DNA of 64,000 nt from Osmia lignaria lignaria (GCF_051020975.1 NC_135035.1:5084001-5148000); one strand, 5' to 3'; shown: positions 32,571 to 45,494, numbered from the stretch's first letter. Program-made: numbers and translations. Notes: generated by a model not told the origin, from the sequence alone.

Positions 32571-33180
32571 GCGTAGCCATTTGTGGTGTCAAATTAGAAT
32601 TTACATTTATCGACTGATCTGTGTTTTTATCGACCCTGATGATAACGTGGTCAAATATACCATCAATGCCTCTGACGGAGAATCACTGAACTATTCTTAT
32701 GTCTATTTGACGTCTGATGCGTGCAAATCGTAGATTCCATTTTACGTCTTCCATAAGTGATAAATTGTGAAAAATCGAATTTCAGTGATATTGTGCTAGT
32801 TCAAGGAAAGTTGGTCTGCTCTGTTATCAGTGAAAAAACGATTAAATCGTCCAATATTCGCTAAAATGTAGCCGAACGCAGCATTCGGCAGCCATGTTGT
32901 TTGCTTACAACAGCGTCTGTCTCAATCGTACAGTTTCCAAAATTCCATTTTTCTCAACGTATGATGTTTATTATCGTTCAAGCGGACCAGACCGACCTGT
33001 AGCGAAGTCTACCCGTGTGTGCTGTACCCGCGAAAATTTCATTTATGCAATTATCGAGACGAAAAATGGAATCTACGAAATCGAGTGTCTCTCTCACACA
33101 TGGCGTATACGTGCATGCTTTCCGTTGATTGTGTGAGTGCACGAATACAGGTCATGACACAAGGAGTCTGTGCCCTTAAC
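32571..33180 (+). other. Unexplained, less AT-rich segment
   Basis: Two plus-strand frames, 32548-32733 (FIDPDDNVVKYTINASDGES) and 32894-33136 (MLFAYNSVCLNRTVSKIPFF), have a balanced residue composition but no known family. Sequence between them (GTTATCAGTGAAAAAACG) has an initiator-like TCAGT. It might be an exon, a 5' leader or a mobile element part. I cannot decide. Confidence 0.25.
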
Positions 33181-33772
33181 CTTATCGCAAGTCATTCGTC
33201 TCAAACTAATCAGAAATCAATTCTTAAACTCTGATAAATTATTCCGTTATTACTTATTTTAGAAGTTTTAGAAAAAATCTATATATAACTGTCATTTTCT
33301 TTTTTTACACTGTATTTAATATTGGTTATTTATTCCTATAACTGTGGAAATTAAACAGTATCTATTCCAATATTCCTTACTTTAGTAGTATAAATAGTTC
33401 GTACAAAATTTATCTATTTTTAAATCAATAACCTTGTAGAAAGTATTTATAGATAGTAATACAGATAATTTATATTTACAAGATGGTTAATATAAGAAAA
33501 CATTGTATTGTTATATGAAGTGAGTCACTAAATCGCGTCGTTAACCGGCCTTGAACGTAATACATTCCTACTATGTCGGACACGTTAAATTAATACATGG
33601 CACAGAGCTAGCTGAATAAGTCTAACAATATACATATAATATATGTATTGATTCCTCTCTCTGGGATCAAGTCCAACTCTCGTTACAATTATATTCACTG
33701 TGTGCAAAGTAATGTCAAACTAGATTCTGATCAATTCATAGCATGTGATAATTATCTTTCTATGGGTTTCTA
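33181..33772. other. No recognisable feature
   Basis: AT-rich spacer. Nothing supportable. Confidence 0.5.
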
Positions 33773-33949
33773 AAGTAGGTTCTCGTTATATTGCCACATA
33801 AGCAATTTGGTCTTTACATAGATTTTACAGATCTACGAAAGTCTACGAAAATTTCTATCTTTTATTTCCCATTCAAATGAGAATTTGGAAGCTTGACAAA
33901 TTTTCCGCTCCTACAGTCCCAATGGCGGCAATATAACGAGAACCTACTG
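33773..33949. mobile_element. Pogo-like MITE, 177 bp
   Basis: AAGTAGGTTCTCGTTATATT at the left mirrors AATATAACGAGAACCTACT at the right, flanked by TA at 33771-33772 and 33950-33951. It is the most complete member of this family in the window. Confidence 0.85.
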
Positions 33950-33968
33950 TATTTCATTTCTATCCTCA

Positions 33969-34155
33969 CCCATTTGCATCTAAGCGCGGAATAATCCGCG
34001 AGCCGCGACTGTCTGCTATCACCAAGCGCGGAATAATCCGCGAAACGACATACGAATCATACGATTGACCGCGCGCGGTGATACAAGTCAGTCCTCAGTT
34101 GAACGTCGCTGATGTTTCAACGCGGCAGCTTAAGTAGAGCGATGATGCAAATGGG
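33969..34155. mobile_element. PiggyBac-like MITE
   Basis: CCCATTTGCATC and its inverse GATGCAAATGGG form the ends. TTAA follows at 34156-34159, with a decayed CTCA at the left. The interior is GC-rich with two copies of AGCGCGGAATAATCCGCG. A TTAA target and CCC-start ends fit piggyBac. Confidence 0.65.
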
Positions 34156-34173
34156 TTAATACATCAAAATGAA

Positions 34174-34815
34174 CATCCCAATTAAAATAAAAAGATCAAT
34201 AGCACAAATAAGATTGGCGGTAAATCTACAACTGAGACTAACAAGGGACATTACCCAATCGACACACGCCGATTTTGATGCCCTTTGAGTATGATATAGA
34301 ACTCAAAAAAATATTTGACACGTATTTTTTTTTACCGGCAATCGTCCATGCTGAAGGGGTGAAAAAAATGACAAAAATAGAATATTTTTCAATATATTTT
34401 TTAAACAAATAAATTTATCAAAAAGGTGGCTTCATAGAAAAATTTGCTGTTCAAAAACACACAAATTCCATTTTGAATTTTTCGCCTACACCTAATAGTT
34501 CCTGAGATATTCAAGAAAATATGTTTTTCAACCCCAACTTTGAGGGCTATTTTCACCCCTTCAGCATGGACGATTGCCGATAAAAAAAAATACGTGTCGA
34601 ATATTTTTTTGAGTTCTATATCATACTCAAAGGGCATCAAAATCGGCATGTGTCGATTGAGTAATGTCCCTTGTAAGAGATAAAGATGAACGGATATAAA
34701 GAGTAAACAAACAGGAGGAATGCAAGTTGTGCAATGGAAGTGAACTAGTAACGTCTGAACATATTATAAAGAGCTGCCACATGTATGAATGTATTAGACC
34801 GAGGGGCTGCAAAAA
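34174..34815 (+). pseudogene. Non-LTR retrotransposon C-terminal relic, split by a MITE
   Basis: The plus-strand frame encodes IAQIRLAVNLQLRL up to 34239 and, after the inserted element, continues in phase to ECKLCNGSELVTSEHIIKSC. The CX2C...HX4C pattern with the SEHI motif is typical of the carboxyl end of Jockey/R1-like reverse-transcriptase proteins. At least one in-frame stop (TAA shortly after the junction) and the insertion make it dead. A fragment of the same kind (MECKLCNSNIT) occurs at about 35730-35765. Confidence 0.6.
34242..34673. mobile_element. Foldback MITE with TAA duplication
   Basis: CAAGGGACATTACCCAATCG and its inverse are flanked by TAA on both sides (34239-34241, 34674-34676). 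The arms of about 130 bp share GATGCCCTTTGAGTATGATA, GAACTCAAAAAAATATT and CACCCCTTCAGCATGGACGA. A 3-bp TAA target fits PIF/Harbinger-type insertion. It interrupts the non-LTR relic, restoring its phase when removed. Confidence 0.8.
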
Positions 34816-37800
34816 TACGGATGGTCAGTGTTTTTCGTTAATAATTCAAAAACGATGCTTCAAATGACATTTTGGTAAAGGATCACCCCAGCAATCCCCC
34901 ATTTCCGGGAGTTATGCGAGTTCTGAGACACCCTGTACATACGCTGGACAATTACCATTAAATAAATCGCCAGTCTGATGTTCACTGAACATGTAGATAA
35001 AAATTTGCTATAATTTGAACTACAATTTTTGTTGACCTTAGCTTCTATTAATACACAGTTTCCCTTTTCTCTATTTCCTTCTACAACCTTGTATATTATG
35101 TACATGTATACGTATCTCAATGAATACTTTGTTTTTATTAATAGTAGTTTTTATACTTTCATTAGTAACGCTTTCAAAATTAGTAAAGTTCAGTAAAATT
35201 CATTAAAGAAGAGATTATCTTACTCATTTCAAAGTTCCAAAGTTTCTGCAATGATTTTGATTTAATTACTTTAAAGAGATTCATTAAAACTTATATTCAA
35301 TTCATCATCAATCATTTTGCAGACAGAGTACAACAATTTTCATGAAATTTTCAATACATTTATCGGAAATAAAATCTAAATACTTTTTGAGGTGGACTGG
35401 CCATTGGGAGTTTAGGAAAATTCTCGATGAGTCGATTTTGGACCTAATTAATTAAAATTAGGGCGCTATTAGAGGAGATCCTCTTTAAAACATTCTTTTT
35501 TTTAAACGTACAGTTCAGTTCAGAAGAATACTGAGTGCATTAATTAAAATGTAACACCCTATATAGTCTACATTCATTCATTTCCTACATCTTTATATCA
35601 CAGCACATTTTTATTGCTTTCAAATCTCTTCCTTATGTAATTCAGGAAAGTGTAACATCTGTTTCGTTCAAAGGTTTATATGTTACAGATATAAAACAAC
35701 ATCAAAAGGAAAAAGGCACCAATGGAATGCAAGTTATGCAACAGCAACATTACAAAAAAAAGATGAAAGTATTTCTTACAAAAGTAAGACACAGATATCC
35801 ACTTGCATATACAGGGTGTCTAATTTTAATGTATAGGTACAAGATAATGGTAAACTATTGACGACACGAAGCAATGATATAGAAAAAAATTAAATTACTT
35901 TGAACGAGATACGTTTTATAAAATGAAATAATAATACTATTATTATGAAAATTACAACAAAAAAATGTTAATTAAATTTAATATTTTATATTAATTAATT
36001 ATTTTTGGTAAATACTTATAATAAGAAAAGAAGTAAAAACTTAGAAGAAGTACCACCCTCCAAAGTCGATGATTTTTTAATATATTATTAAGATCAACGT
36101 TGATATCAAAAGATGTTGTATTTTAAAACAACATTGTATACTTTGTATAGATATTGCATTTATCTTTACCGACAGTTTGGACGAACATTTACTTGTATTA
36201 ATTTAACCTACCCTAATCTTCCACAATTTGTTAAAAAGAATTATTAGTAAAGATAAATACAATATTTATAAAAATTGTACAACCTTGTTCTTAGATACTT
36301 TGTATTTATACCCTTAAACATCGGCGTTAAAACTTGTATTTTTCGATCATTTTTTATTCACAACATTTTAAAAAACAACAACAGCCTAGTAAGGTTTTCA
36401 CAACCCTATTCACGGTTATGATTTTAACAATATATATATTAATAAATTGTTTAAATCAAGGGGGGTAATTACTTAATTTTTAAAGTCTTAATCTCTCTAT
36501 TTTTTATAGAAAAGATGTTAAAGTATTTATGTTAAAAAATCATTAATTTAAAAGATATTTTAGTTTCAATATTGCAAAGTGGTATTAGTAGATTTACCTC
36601 TATCTCTATTTTATGGCAATACGTGTAGATTTTTACAAAATGATAAGAGGGCAATGAAACAATGATATCATATCATTTGATAAAACTTGTCAATGTCAAT
36701 ATCACTTTATGCCATTTCAGAGCAGTAGGTATTCATTTTAATACCATTCTGATGATAAGAATACCATTTATGCAGTTTCTATTACTTTTTACATTAGATC
36801 AAAAAATAATTCTTAATAATTACTTATTATAAATTATTAAATAGAATAAATTATTACACATTGTCAGCTTACAAAAACAGTGATACACCTGAAAAATTAT
36901 TAATTTTGTGATGCCTGAAAAAATAAATCCTAAAAATAAGCTTTTTTATCTGGTAGAGTGTCATTAACATTAACAAAGAAACTAATAAAAACATAAATAA
37001 ATATATAATTAATAATTATTCATTTATTTATTTGTTTATATTTAAATTTTAGTTAACTAACATTTTAATAAAGGAAGATGAATCTACACAAACAAAGAAG
37101 CATATTCACTGAAAAACAAGAAAATAATGAACAAATTACTACAATTACTTATGACACTCTTTTTCCAAGCCAACGATATTATGTTAAAGTAGCTTCTACT
37201 TGACAGCAGTTCACTGTTCGTGTCAAAATTATCTAACTTATAACCTTATCAATTACGTAAAGCGATTAAGGTAACTAAAGTGCGCCAAGCACTATCCATT
37301 TTATGACATATTTGCAAAAGAAAATATTTTATTTCCACATATATAATAATCATTCACCCACAGTTGATAAAAAATAATATTTCGAAGGTGTTTCTAAGTT
37401 TTTAGCCCAAATTGCTTGAACAATAAATGAGTTCTATAAGAAATCCTATGAAAATTGTTCGTATGTTGATGTATTAAAATGTTGTTTTTAAATTTGTAAT
37501 GAATTTCTTAGCCGTTTGTACTTCGTACTCCAATATTAACGAATTTTGTATATATCAACGTTAATGCATATCGCCAACGTCAACAATATTACAAAGTGCA
37601 AACACACATTACAAAGTATGATCAAGAAATATTTACCTTCGGTTTGACAAACTTAAATATATCAATGAAATTGTTATCGAAAGAATAAACAAAATCTATT
37701 TTTAACGCTTTGTTGCTAAAATAGAAAAATATTTTTTAGTTTAGAGCTGCTGGATATTATATTTAACCCATTAACCAGGTCACTGTTCAACTGGAAAATA

Positions 37801-38637
37801 ATGATTTCCCTCATACGTGTTTAACAAAAGAAGCAAAGGATGTTTTATGTCAACCTTTAAAGAAATCTTTACATCAGACCTTGCAATTCATGGGATATTA
37901 AACTTTAATATTAAAAAAAACAACTAAACAAGTGCTTAGGTGTTTACTTTTCCATAAGACTGGAGAAGTTCATAAAGTATTTTTCTTCTAATCGAAGTAA
38001 AATGATACAATTAATGACAAGGATCTAATAAATATATTCAAGAACGAATTAAGATTTCTGGGACACCCGGGCTATTAAACCTTCGAGAGCCTTCTTGATT
38101 AAAAGGCTGAAAGTTATTTTAAATAAAATTAAGGTAATTATTTAGAAGTTGGTCCTCCTCACCGATTTTTGTAACCTTGAAATATGTTGTCAAGGTTATC
38201 ATTCTGAACAACTTTTCCCTATACATGTTACCAACAGCATGCAAAAATACCAGTAGATGAATAACATAAACGCAATATAAAAGCTGTATGTATTTTTTGT
38301 AAAATTAAAAAAAGAATCATATAATGAAGGGGTAAAGGCTCTTCGTGATCAATACTTCTGCATGGTTTATAGAACAACATGTAAACAATCTTGATCAACC
38401 CAGAAAGCTACAATCGTATTGAAAGAAGTTACGCAATTATAAATAGTTTAAAACTGGATAATCTCCCGAACTACTAACCTTTGAACCTCGTTGTATTAAC
38501 TTTCTTGCTTCAACTAACGCATAAATGTACGAAACAAAGACGATGAGCAATTTTTCAAAATTCAATGACTAAGGTACGTCGAGGGACGAGAAAGGAAATG
38601 GTGAGGGCGTGGGTGAGAACCCAGGCCCACCAAACCT
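34816..38637. other. AT-rich region with small relics only
   Basis: Fragments seen are a hAT-like half element at about 35390-35480, a second non-LTR zinc-knuckle relic near 35730-35765, and a TACAGGGTGTCTAAT terminus at 35810. The remainder, especially 36000-38500, is very AT-rich with no frame or repeat I can name. Confidence 0.45.
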
Positions 38638-38819
38638 AGAGCCGGACTCAAGTCATGAGACACACGAAGGTCCTGTTTAAAGGACCATCCACACTGCTAG
38701 GCAGGACCCTAAGCTGCCTAGAAAGAAACCAACTGTGTTTACTCGTAGGGTTCATTACTGGGCACTGGTACACGAGGAAACACCTGATGCACCTAGGCAT
38801 GGGCATTAAAAAGAAATAG
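38638..38819 (+). pseudogene. Non-LTR retrotransposon RNase H-region relic
   Basis: The frame reads SRTQVMRHTKVLFKGPSTLL and then LSCLERNQLCLLVGFITGHW before TRKHLMHLGMGIKKK and a TAG. LS-L-R-QL--L-G--TGH followed by -KHL--LG is the conserved end of the RNase H domain in Jockey/LOA/I-type insect elements. Only this segment survives. It is bounded on the right by a piggyBac-like terminus at 38828. Confidence 0.65.
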
Positions 38820-38827
38820 GTATTTAA

Positions 38828-38990
38828 TCCTCGGACAGCGGACCACGAAGAAGGCCACAATTTTAATATAATTTTATGCTTCAGATTTTCATTTCTAAAT
38901 TTTATACTGTTCCTCTAAAAGTTATTCTTCCATTATATATAACTCTTTCTTTTAAAAATTATACATTTAACTTTAATCAATTAAATATCA
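38828..38990. mobile_element. PiggyBac-like MITE, partial
   Basis: After TTAA (38824-38827) it begins TCCTCGGACAGCGGACC, matching the left end of the complete copy at 45495 (CACTCGGACCGCGGACC), and continues with TTTTAAAAATTATACATTTA as that copy does. The right end has decayed. Confidence 0.6.
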
Positions 38991-40527
38991 AATTAATTTC
39001 ATCAGTGACACGTTGAATGCTATGTTTAAAAAGGGATATTGTAAGAACCCCTCACATTTACAAGAACTTCTGAATTTGATTACACCTAAAATATTTTGTC
39101 TTTTTTTTAATAATAAAGGTATGGATTTCATTCCAACTGAATAAACTATCAAGAAAATTATATATTTTAGTGAAACTTTGTAACTATAGATTAATTTATG
39201 AAATTATAAGTTTAAATTATTTCAAATAAAAAATTCTATAATAAGAAATATAAAATTAATAAATTATTTATTAACGCTTATAATTTATAATCATTAATAA
39301 ATAATCCGAAATTTTACCTAACTTATTACATTAATGTTCTAAATAATATTCTTAACAACAAAATTGTAAAATTATTTATGTTTGCAAATTCGTATGGTTA
39401 CTTATTGTTAGAAATTACCACTTGTATTTGAAATTTGAATGAGAAGACAATTGAAATACTTTACAAAAGGTATTGTTATTATTTTAATTACAGATAATAA
39501 GGGATTTAAGACATTTATAAATTATTTAGAATTTTTTAAAATATACATTACCCTTCAAAAATTTCGAAGCAGTTAAACACAATCTTATAAAGATAACTTA
39601 CAGAATTTGAAAGTATTGTAATTAAATTTTTTCATAAGTAACCACTTGCAATATATTAACAAAGAATTACATGTTAAAGAAAAATATATGCTGGTTTTTA
39701 ATACAAAAACCGTTTCCAAACTTTTGAACGATAGACATATTAATATTTCGATTACGTCTTAGCTTACTTTCAACATCTTTTTCTATAATTCTCTTTCACT
39801 TTTGCATTACGTTGATAAAAAAAGAACACTAAAAACCAAAATATAGTAAAATTATTTATTTATAAATTTAGAACAGAAAAAGTGAAACACGAACATAAAA
39901 CATATGACATTTATTTATCTGATCTGGATGTGTAACGAAAGAATTATCATATGATATCACTGTTTGCATTTTTGCTCACTTTAATCATCCTTTCTGATTC
40001 ATCTTTTTGTTGAAACAATACTATGATAAAAGGGTAAATAAGTTTTGTATGCTTTCAATTTAATGTGGCAGCAGCATATTTGACTTACTTGGAGTTTCCT
40101 TGACAACAACTATCATTTATCAATATTTGTACTATGGAAAATATAGATTTCAACGTATACTGGTTTCCTCGAGATTAGGGGAGTAATTTTCCACAAGAAA
40201 TGGACTAAATTGTAACGATAACACGAGATTATCAGGTATTAGAAATAAAGGAAACAGAATCGTTCATGGAACTTCAAAGCCAAAGGCAAATATTATATCA
40301 TACGTTTTGGCAGATATTGACCTTTATTTTGTGTCCACTATAGGCAAAAAGTATATAAATAAAGTTTATTTATTAACATTTTGACAGTCGCTGTCACCTA
40401 TTCTTAATTTTGATGTTTAACGATGCTAATTGCACTTTGAAAATGATTAAAAATTATTATTTTGATAACGTAAGCTAAATAAAGCATCTAAACCTACCTA
40501 ATTCTCTTAATAATCCTTATTAAGTAT
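38991..40527. other. Very AT-rich; one possible Tc1 MITE
   Basis: CATTACCCTTCAAAAATTTC at about 39546 and CCAAACTTTTGAACGATAG at about 39716 may be Tc1-type ends of a decayed element of about 190 bp. Nothing else was recognised. Confidence 0.4.
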
Positions 40528-40792
40528 TGTAACAAGGTGGCACGAGTGCCCCTCTGTTACAATAATCCAGGTTTTCGCCCACCACGCGCCAGTCCCAACC
40601 CTGCAACCCCAACCCCCGGAGGACCCCGTCCCGAGGCCGACGACGACCCTTCAGCCCCCCACAAAAGGACATCGTGGGACCACCTACCGTCGAGCCCGAG
40701 GACCCTCAGCCCGTAGCCAGCATCGCCGAGCCCGTCAGCCCTACCGATCCCGATCACCGGCCAATCCCCTTTCCAGAAATTCCCTGCGACGT
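40528..40792 (+). mobile_element. Truncated LTR, sister of 27246
   Basis: TGTAACAAGGTGGCACGAGT through CCAATCCCCTTTCCAG follows the 27 kb copy closely (a central block of about 70 bp found there is absent here) and breaks off at CCCTGCGACG. An apparent 99-codon frame across it is LTR sequence, not a gene. Confidence 0.75.
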
Positions 40793-41689
40793 AAATACAG
40801 TGGCGAGAATCGCCGAAAACGTGGACAAAAGTCAAAAAATGAAAATCGGAATTCTTGAAATCTGTTTAATGGAACTTGTTCATATGGAATGTGTGCATAA
40901 TGTTCTGACACTTTTAATGATTTTATTATTACCATTTAGCAGATATGAGCCTTCAAAGTTGATGATTTTGTGAAGTCAATTTCATCGGGCAAAGTTTAAC
41001 ATAATTAACTATTATGTTCTTTCGCTAATAGTGCCACTTTATATGATCCTTTTTGAATATAATTATGTAAGTTGCACAACAAAATGTTTATTTTTAACTG
41101 TGATATAGGACGAAATAGAAAGAATGGACATATTTAATGTTTACTCAGAAGACTGCAAATTACCGCAAGATATTTTTACAGATCCTTATTCAGGAAACTT
41201 CCAGCTTTAATTTAAGCCTAATTTGAACATGTAGATCCGTGTAGAACACAACTTTTACCTTACGAAAAATCTAAATTATATGTGATTTTGTCATACTTCT
41301 CAGTGTAAGTAGTAACTAATTTTAATTGTTAATATCTTTTAAACAATTAGCCGTCTGCCCCCAAAAGGGGGTATAGGCGTGTTCAGCTCGACGAGCTCTA
41401 CAAGCTGGCAAAGTTTCATTAATAAATGAGCGTTACACTTGGGTAGTTCCCCTCGTCACTGCTGAATTCACCCCTTCTGCTGTGAACTTGGTTGCGTCAG
41501 TCAGAGCTAACTATTCATTGCCTGAATTTTAAAACAAATAAAGAAAATTTAAATATCATGCATGGTATCCTACGATCCTTGACTGGGCAAATTATAATTA
41601 TAATTGAATTCAGAATTGAACCATACTAAAAGTACCAGCCTTTGACATATTGGAACTGTAAATTGCGTCACGAGTGTGAATCGATATTA
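40793..41689. other. No recognisable gene
   Basis: AT-rich, with a modestly GC-richer part at 41350-41530 of unknown nature. Confidence 0.45.
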
Positions 41690-42345
41690 TAGGGCAAAGG
41701 GGGAGCTCTAAGGAAGCCTACAGCCTTCTTAGGGACCCACTTCGCAGGGGGCTCCGTTATAATCCTTCCATTTATATGTAAAAAATATTGAATGAAATTT
41801 ATTTTACTATTGTCCTTTTTCTTTTTTAGACTAAATTTAAATAACATTTAATTGTAAAGCAGAAAAATGATCTACAAATAAATAACATTGGAGGAGATAC
41901 ATCGAAAAGACACATGTTTGAATAATTAAGTAATTTAAAAAATTTAAAGGGAAAGGATTTATTTTTGTAATAACAATTGAATTCAAAATTTGTAAAATTA
42001 TAATGGATTTCGAAATTTCAAAATTTTTAAGTCATCATCATAAAAAATCATTTTACCATCATTATGAAGAGTCAAAAAATCGTTATCACATAATCATGAA
42101 AAATCATTAAATCATCATCATATCATTATGAAAAATTATTAAATCATTATCATATAATCATTAGAAATCATTAAATGCTCATCCCGAAAAATCATTAAAT
42201 AGCAATTGAGTTTAAAATTTGCAAAACAATAGTGAATTCCAAAGTTTGTAATTTTTTCGACATAGTAAATAAAAGACTTATAACGGATATATCTGGAAAA
42301 TGGGACCCAGAGCTGTAATCTACCTTAAACCTCCCTTTAATCCGA
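41690..42345. mobile_element. Inverted pair of the 9.6 kb repeat family
   Basis: The plus-oriented copy (GGGGGAGCTCTAAGG, CTCCGTTATAATCCTTCCAT) and the minus-oriented copy at 42228-42345 (GACATAGTAAATAAAAGACT, TATAACGG, GGGACCCAGAGCTGTAATC) face each other across an ATCATTAAATCATC-rich array, making a foldback version of this family. Confidence 0.6.
42025..42200. repeat. Degenerate tandem repeat of ATCATTAAATCATC units
   Basis: About five imperfect units of 35-40 bp with AAAAATCATTAAATC and ATCATCATATCATTATG motifs, in the loop of the inverted pair. Confidence 0.7.
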
Positions 42346-42963
42346 CGCATAGAGACGTATTTCCTAGAATTGACTTTAGTCATTGAAGCCCTCCTTACAT
42401 TCAACAATACAATTATAGTATTGCGTACTTTATTTCAATGAATTAATTTCTTTCATATAGGAATTCTATCATCGAGAGAAAGGAGTTCGTAATTTCACTC
42501 TGATATTCTACGTTATAGGTCTTCATTAAATTAAACTCATTAAACATTGATACTACCAAGATTGAGTTTCAATCAGGGCACTTGTGATACGTCCTTGCGT
42601 CACAGAGTAATGTGCTTCTGGAAACTACGAAACTATTTCAGCTATCGATCCGATAGAAGAGTAACATCAAAGACAGCTGATTTTGGGTCAATAGTCATAC
42701 GTAACTTTGGTCTTGCGTCGGTGATTATCTGTGAATATCTTATTTCATATTTATTAGTAAACACTTGATGCTTTTAATACAACATCAAAGCTTATAAAAA
42801 ATATGTGAATTATAAATTAAGTATAAGAAAAACTTAACCATTTGTAATTTGTTAAACATGAAAAATGTACAAATTGAGGTAATATTTTAAATTACGTAGA
42901 GGAAGAAAATATATAAAAATATATGTTTTTATAAAAATCTACGGTCTACTTATTAGCAACATA
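42346..42963. other. No recognisable feature
   Basis: A 73-codon plus frame at 42547-42768 has no family match. The rest is AT-rich. Confidence 0.45.
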
Positions 42964-43102
42964 CACTACCATTCAAAAGTTACAGATTTTTTATTATAAT
43001 TAAAACTTTACATCAACGAACTTCTTTTACAAATGGTTTCCTTATAACTGATTACTGGTTTAATAAAAAATATGATTGCTTTTAAACTTTTGAAGAGTAG
43101 TG
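42964..43102. mobile_element. Tc1-type MITE, 139 bp
   Basis: CACTACCATTCAAAAGTTAC at the left and the inverse CACTACTCTTCAAAAGTTTA at the right, with TA on both sides. CACTACC-TTCAAAAGTTT ends are typical of Tc1 elements. Confidence 0.8.
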
Positions 43103-43574
43103 TACATTAGAATATGTACCAATTTACTAACAATGAGTAATCTTAACGTAAAAAAAAAAAAGAAAAAAAAAGATTTTTGTTGCTTACATGATATAATAAC
43201 GTAAAAATAGAAAGTATGGTACATTAGCGCGAAATGTAAAATAAATTAAAAGAAATATATGATAAGATAAATATAAAAATCTCTAAGAAAGAAACAAAAA
43301 GGAAAAACATATATGTGATGTATTACAGTATACCTATACACAATATAGATAAGCTATGTATGTAATGGAATTAAAAATTCCATAATGCAGTAACAAACCT
43401 AATCTACAAAACAGGTATTGAACAACTTCTAAATAAAACTTCCATAAAATAAAATAATTCTAATTACATGAAAATGGTGGAATTAGGATTTTTTGCTGGT
43501 GTAGACCAGGTCCCTTTGATTTATTAACAGTATTCACGTATCAATGCATTTCGTAAGATTTTATGAGGAAACCT

Positions 43575-43808
43575 TAGAATTTCAGAATTTCAGAATTTCA
43601 GAATTTCAGAATTTTAGAATTTTAGAATTTTAGAATTTTAGAATTTTAGAATTTTAGAATTTTAGAATTTTAGAATTTTAGAATTTTAGAATTTTAGAAT
43701 TTTAGAATTTTAGAATTTTAGAATTTTAGAATTTTAGAATTTTATCATTTTAGAATTTTAGAATTTTAGAATTTTAGAATTTTAGTATTTTAGAATTTTA
43801 GAATTTTT
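43575..43808. repeat. AGAATTTT minisatellite
   Basis: About 29 units of an 8-bp repeat: first about four or five AGAATTTC units, then AGAATTTT with few changes (43745, 43786). It is preceded by GTGTAGACCAGGTCCC (43499) and followed by CAAACCCACTCTGACCC and AGCTACGCTAATG. The same flank style surrounds degenerate arrays at 7330 and 56090, so the array is probably carried within a dispersed element. Confidence 0.9.
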
Positions 43809-45494
43809 CAATTAAAAAATTTTTACATTTCTACATTGTTAGAATCGTAGAATGGTGAGAGGGTCACAGTCCAAATTTTTGCAGGTCCAAACCCACTCTG
43901 ACCCATATCTAGCTACGCTAATGATTACATGTGCTATGTAATTATATACTGAATGCATTAATCATTCTTAATACTAAATGTATTACATTTTTAATAAATT
44001 TCTGTTGAGATTTCTATTGAACGTAAATGAGATTAGTAACGACTACCCAGGTTGCCATTATATTATTGTACTTAATCATAACAATTAATAACGACGAAAG
44101 TAATGACTAATTAAAATGATTGTGAAAGTCTCAAATAAGTCTTATATACGGAACAAGGAAAGTCCCTGAAGAGATATAACTTATGATTCACAGGAAAGTC
44201 ATTTTCATATACAACTAAAGAAAGATAAATGAAATATAATACACGTTCCCTCTGTTTATAACTGCAAGAATTTATTATAATCTCATACACAGGATTTTCT
44301 CTGAAACTATTTTCTCTGAAACCATAACAAATATTGATTTTATTTTTCCTTTCTTTTAATCCTTTTTTAATTAATAAAAAAAAGGACTTGTTTGATTCGC
44401 TATGCAACAAATATATCTAGTGAACTTTTATTTTACATTAAAAAAATATAAAAATTGAGTTCGAGAGATAGCAAAATCAAACGAAACAATTATTTTAGTT
44501 AAAAATCTATAATTATAGAATCTATTATAAAAAGTACAATATATTGCACAGTAATTATGAAATGTAAAGGAAGCAAAGATTAATCATTGATACACTCGAC
44601 TCGCTTGTTGAAATTGTGTGTAACTGATACATACTAAGTTTATGATAATTTGTCAAACAAAATATGAAATGTTAAAACCGATGTCACTAAATACGTCCCA
44701 CTGATCGTAAATAAGAATTTATTCTTATAAATTGTTAATAAAATTCCATGTCAATAATTCATACAGTACCAATATTAGTGTAGCTTACACTATAAGTATA
44801 CTACTTTTAAAGAACTTTATTTATAGATTTAAAGTTAAGAACCATGATCTGTGCAATTAAATTTTCATATTCTCCGATCATTATTTTCCTCTGTACTTAA
44901 ATTCTTAAAAGGGAGATTATAATAAAAAATGAGTTACGATGCTTCTTTATCGTGTTATCGTTTTTTTTAAATTTCATGTCACTGTTACAAGTCCATTAAA
45001 TGATATTCGATACGCTAGAAAGCGACATCGATCTCTTTTATTAAAAGCATCGTTCAACTAGGAACAACTGATCCGTCAGTTTTATGATCGTTTAAGATGA
45101 AAATTGAGCCAGCCAAAGCCTGAAATTTTCTAGAACAGCCGAAAAAGGGCGTTAGCCGAATCAATATATTCGACAGGGAAGTACCCTAGCTGGCTCTTAA
45201 GGAGCAAAATAAACATTCTTGTTCAACAACCTTGATCTTAAAACGGCAATTTGTATGTCATGAATTTACATTTACTTACTGAGTATTAATATAGTATGTT
45301 ACAAATTATAAAAAAATAGAAAAAATGAAATAATTGTAAAAACTGTGGATAATTTTGCTTAAAGAATGGAATAATATGGCTAGGAAAATCATAAAAAGTA
45401 TTAATTGGATGGATATGTCGATGAAAAAACAAGTTAAACATTTTATGTATATTTTGACATTTTTGGTAAAGGTCTTTTTTAGATTGAACATTAA
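43809..45494. other. No recognisable gene
   Basis: AT-rich. A short inverted GAGCCAGC/GCTGGCTC pair encloses 45106-45198. Nothing more can be supported. Confidence 0.45.

Noticed and set aside
40557..40973. Pro-rich plus frame and Gly-rich minus frames
   Set aside because: They span the truncated LTR and unrelated flank. The reading frames change meaning at the truncation point and match no protein family.
43575..43808. CRISPR-like array
   Set aside because: Units are contiguous 8-mers with no spacers, in a eukaryotic setting.
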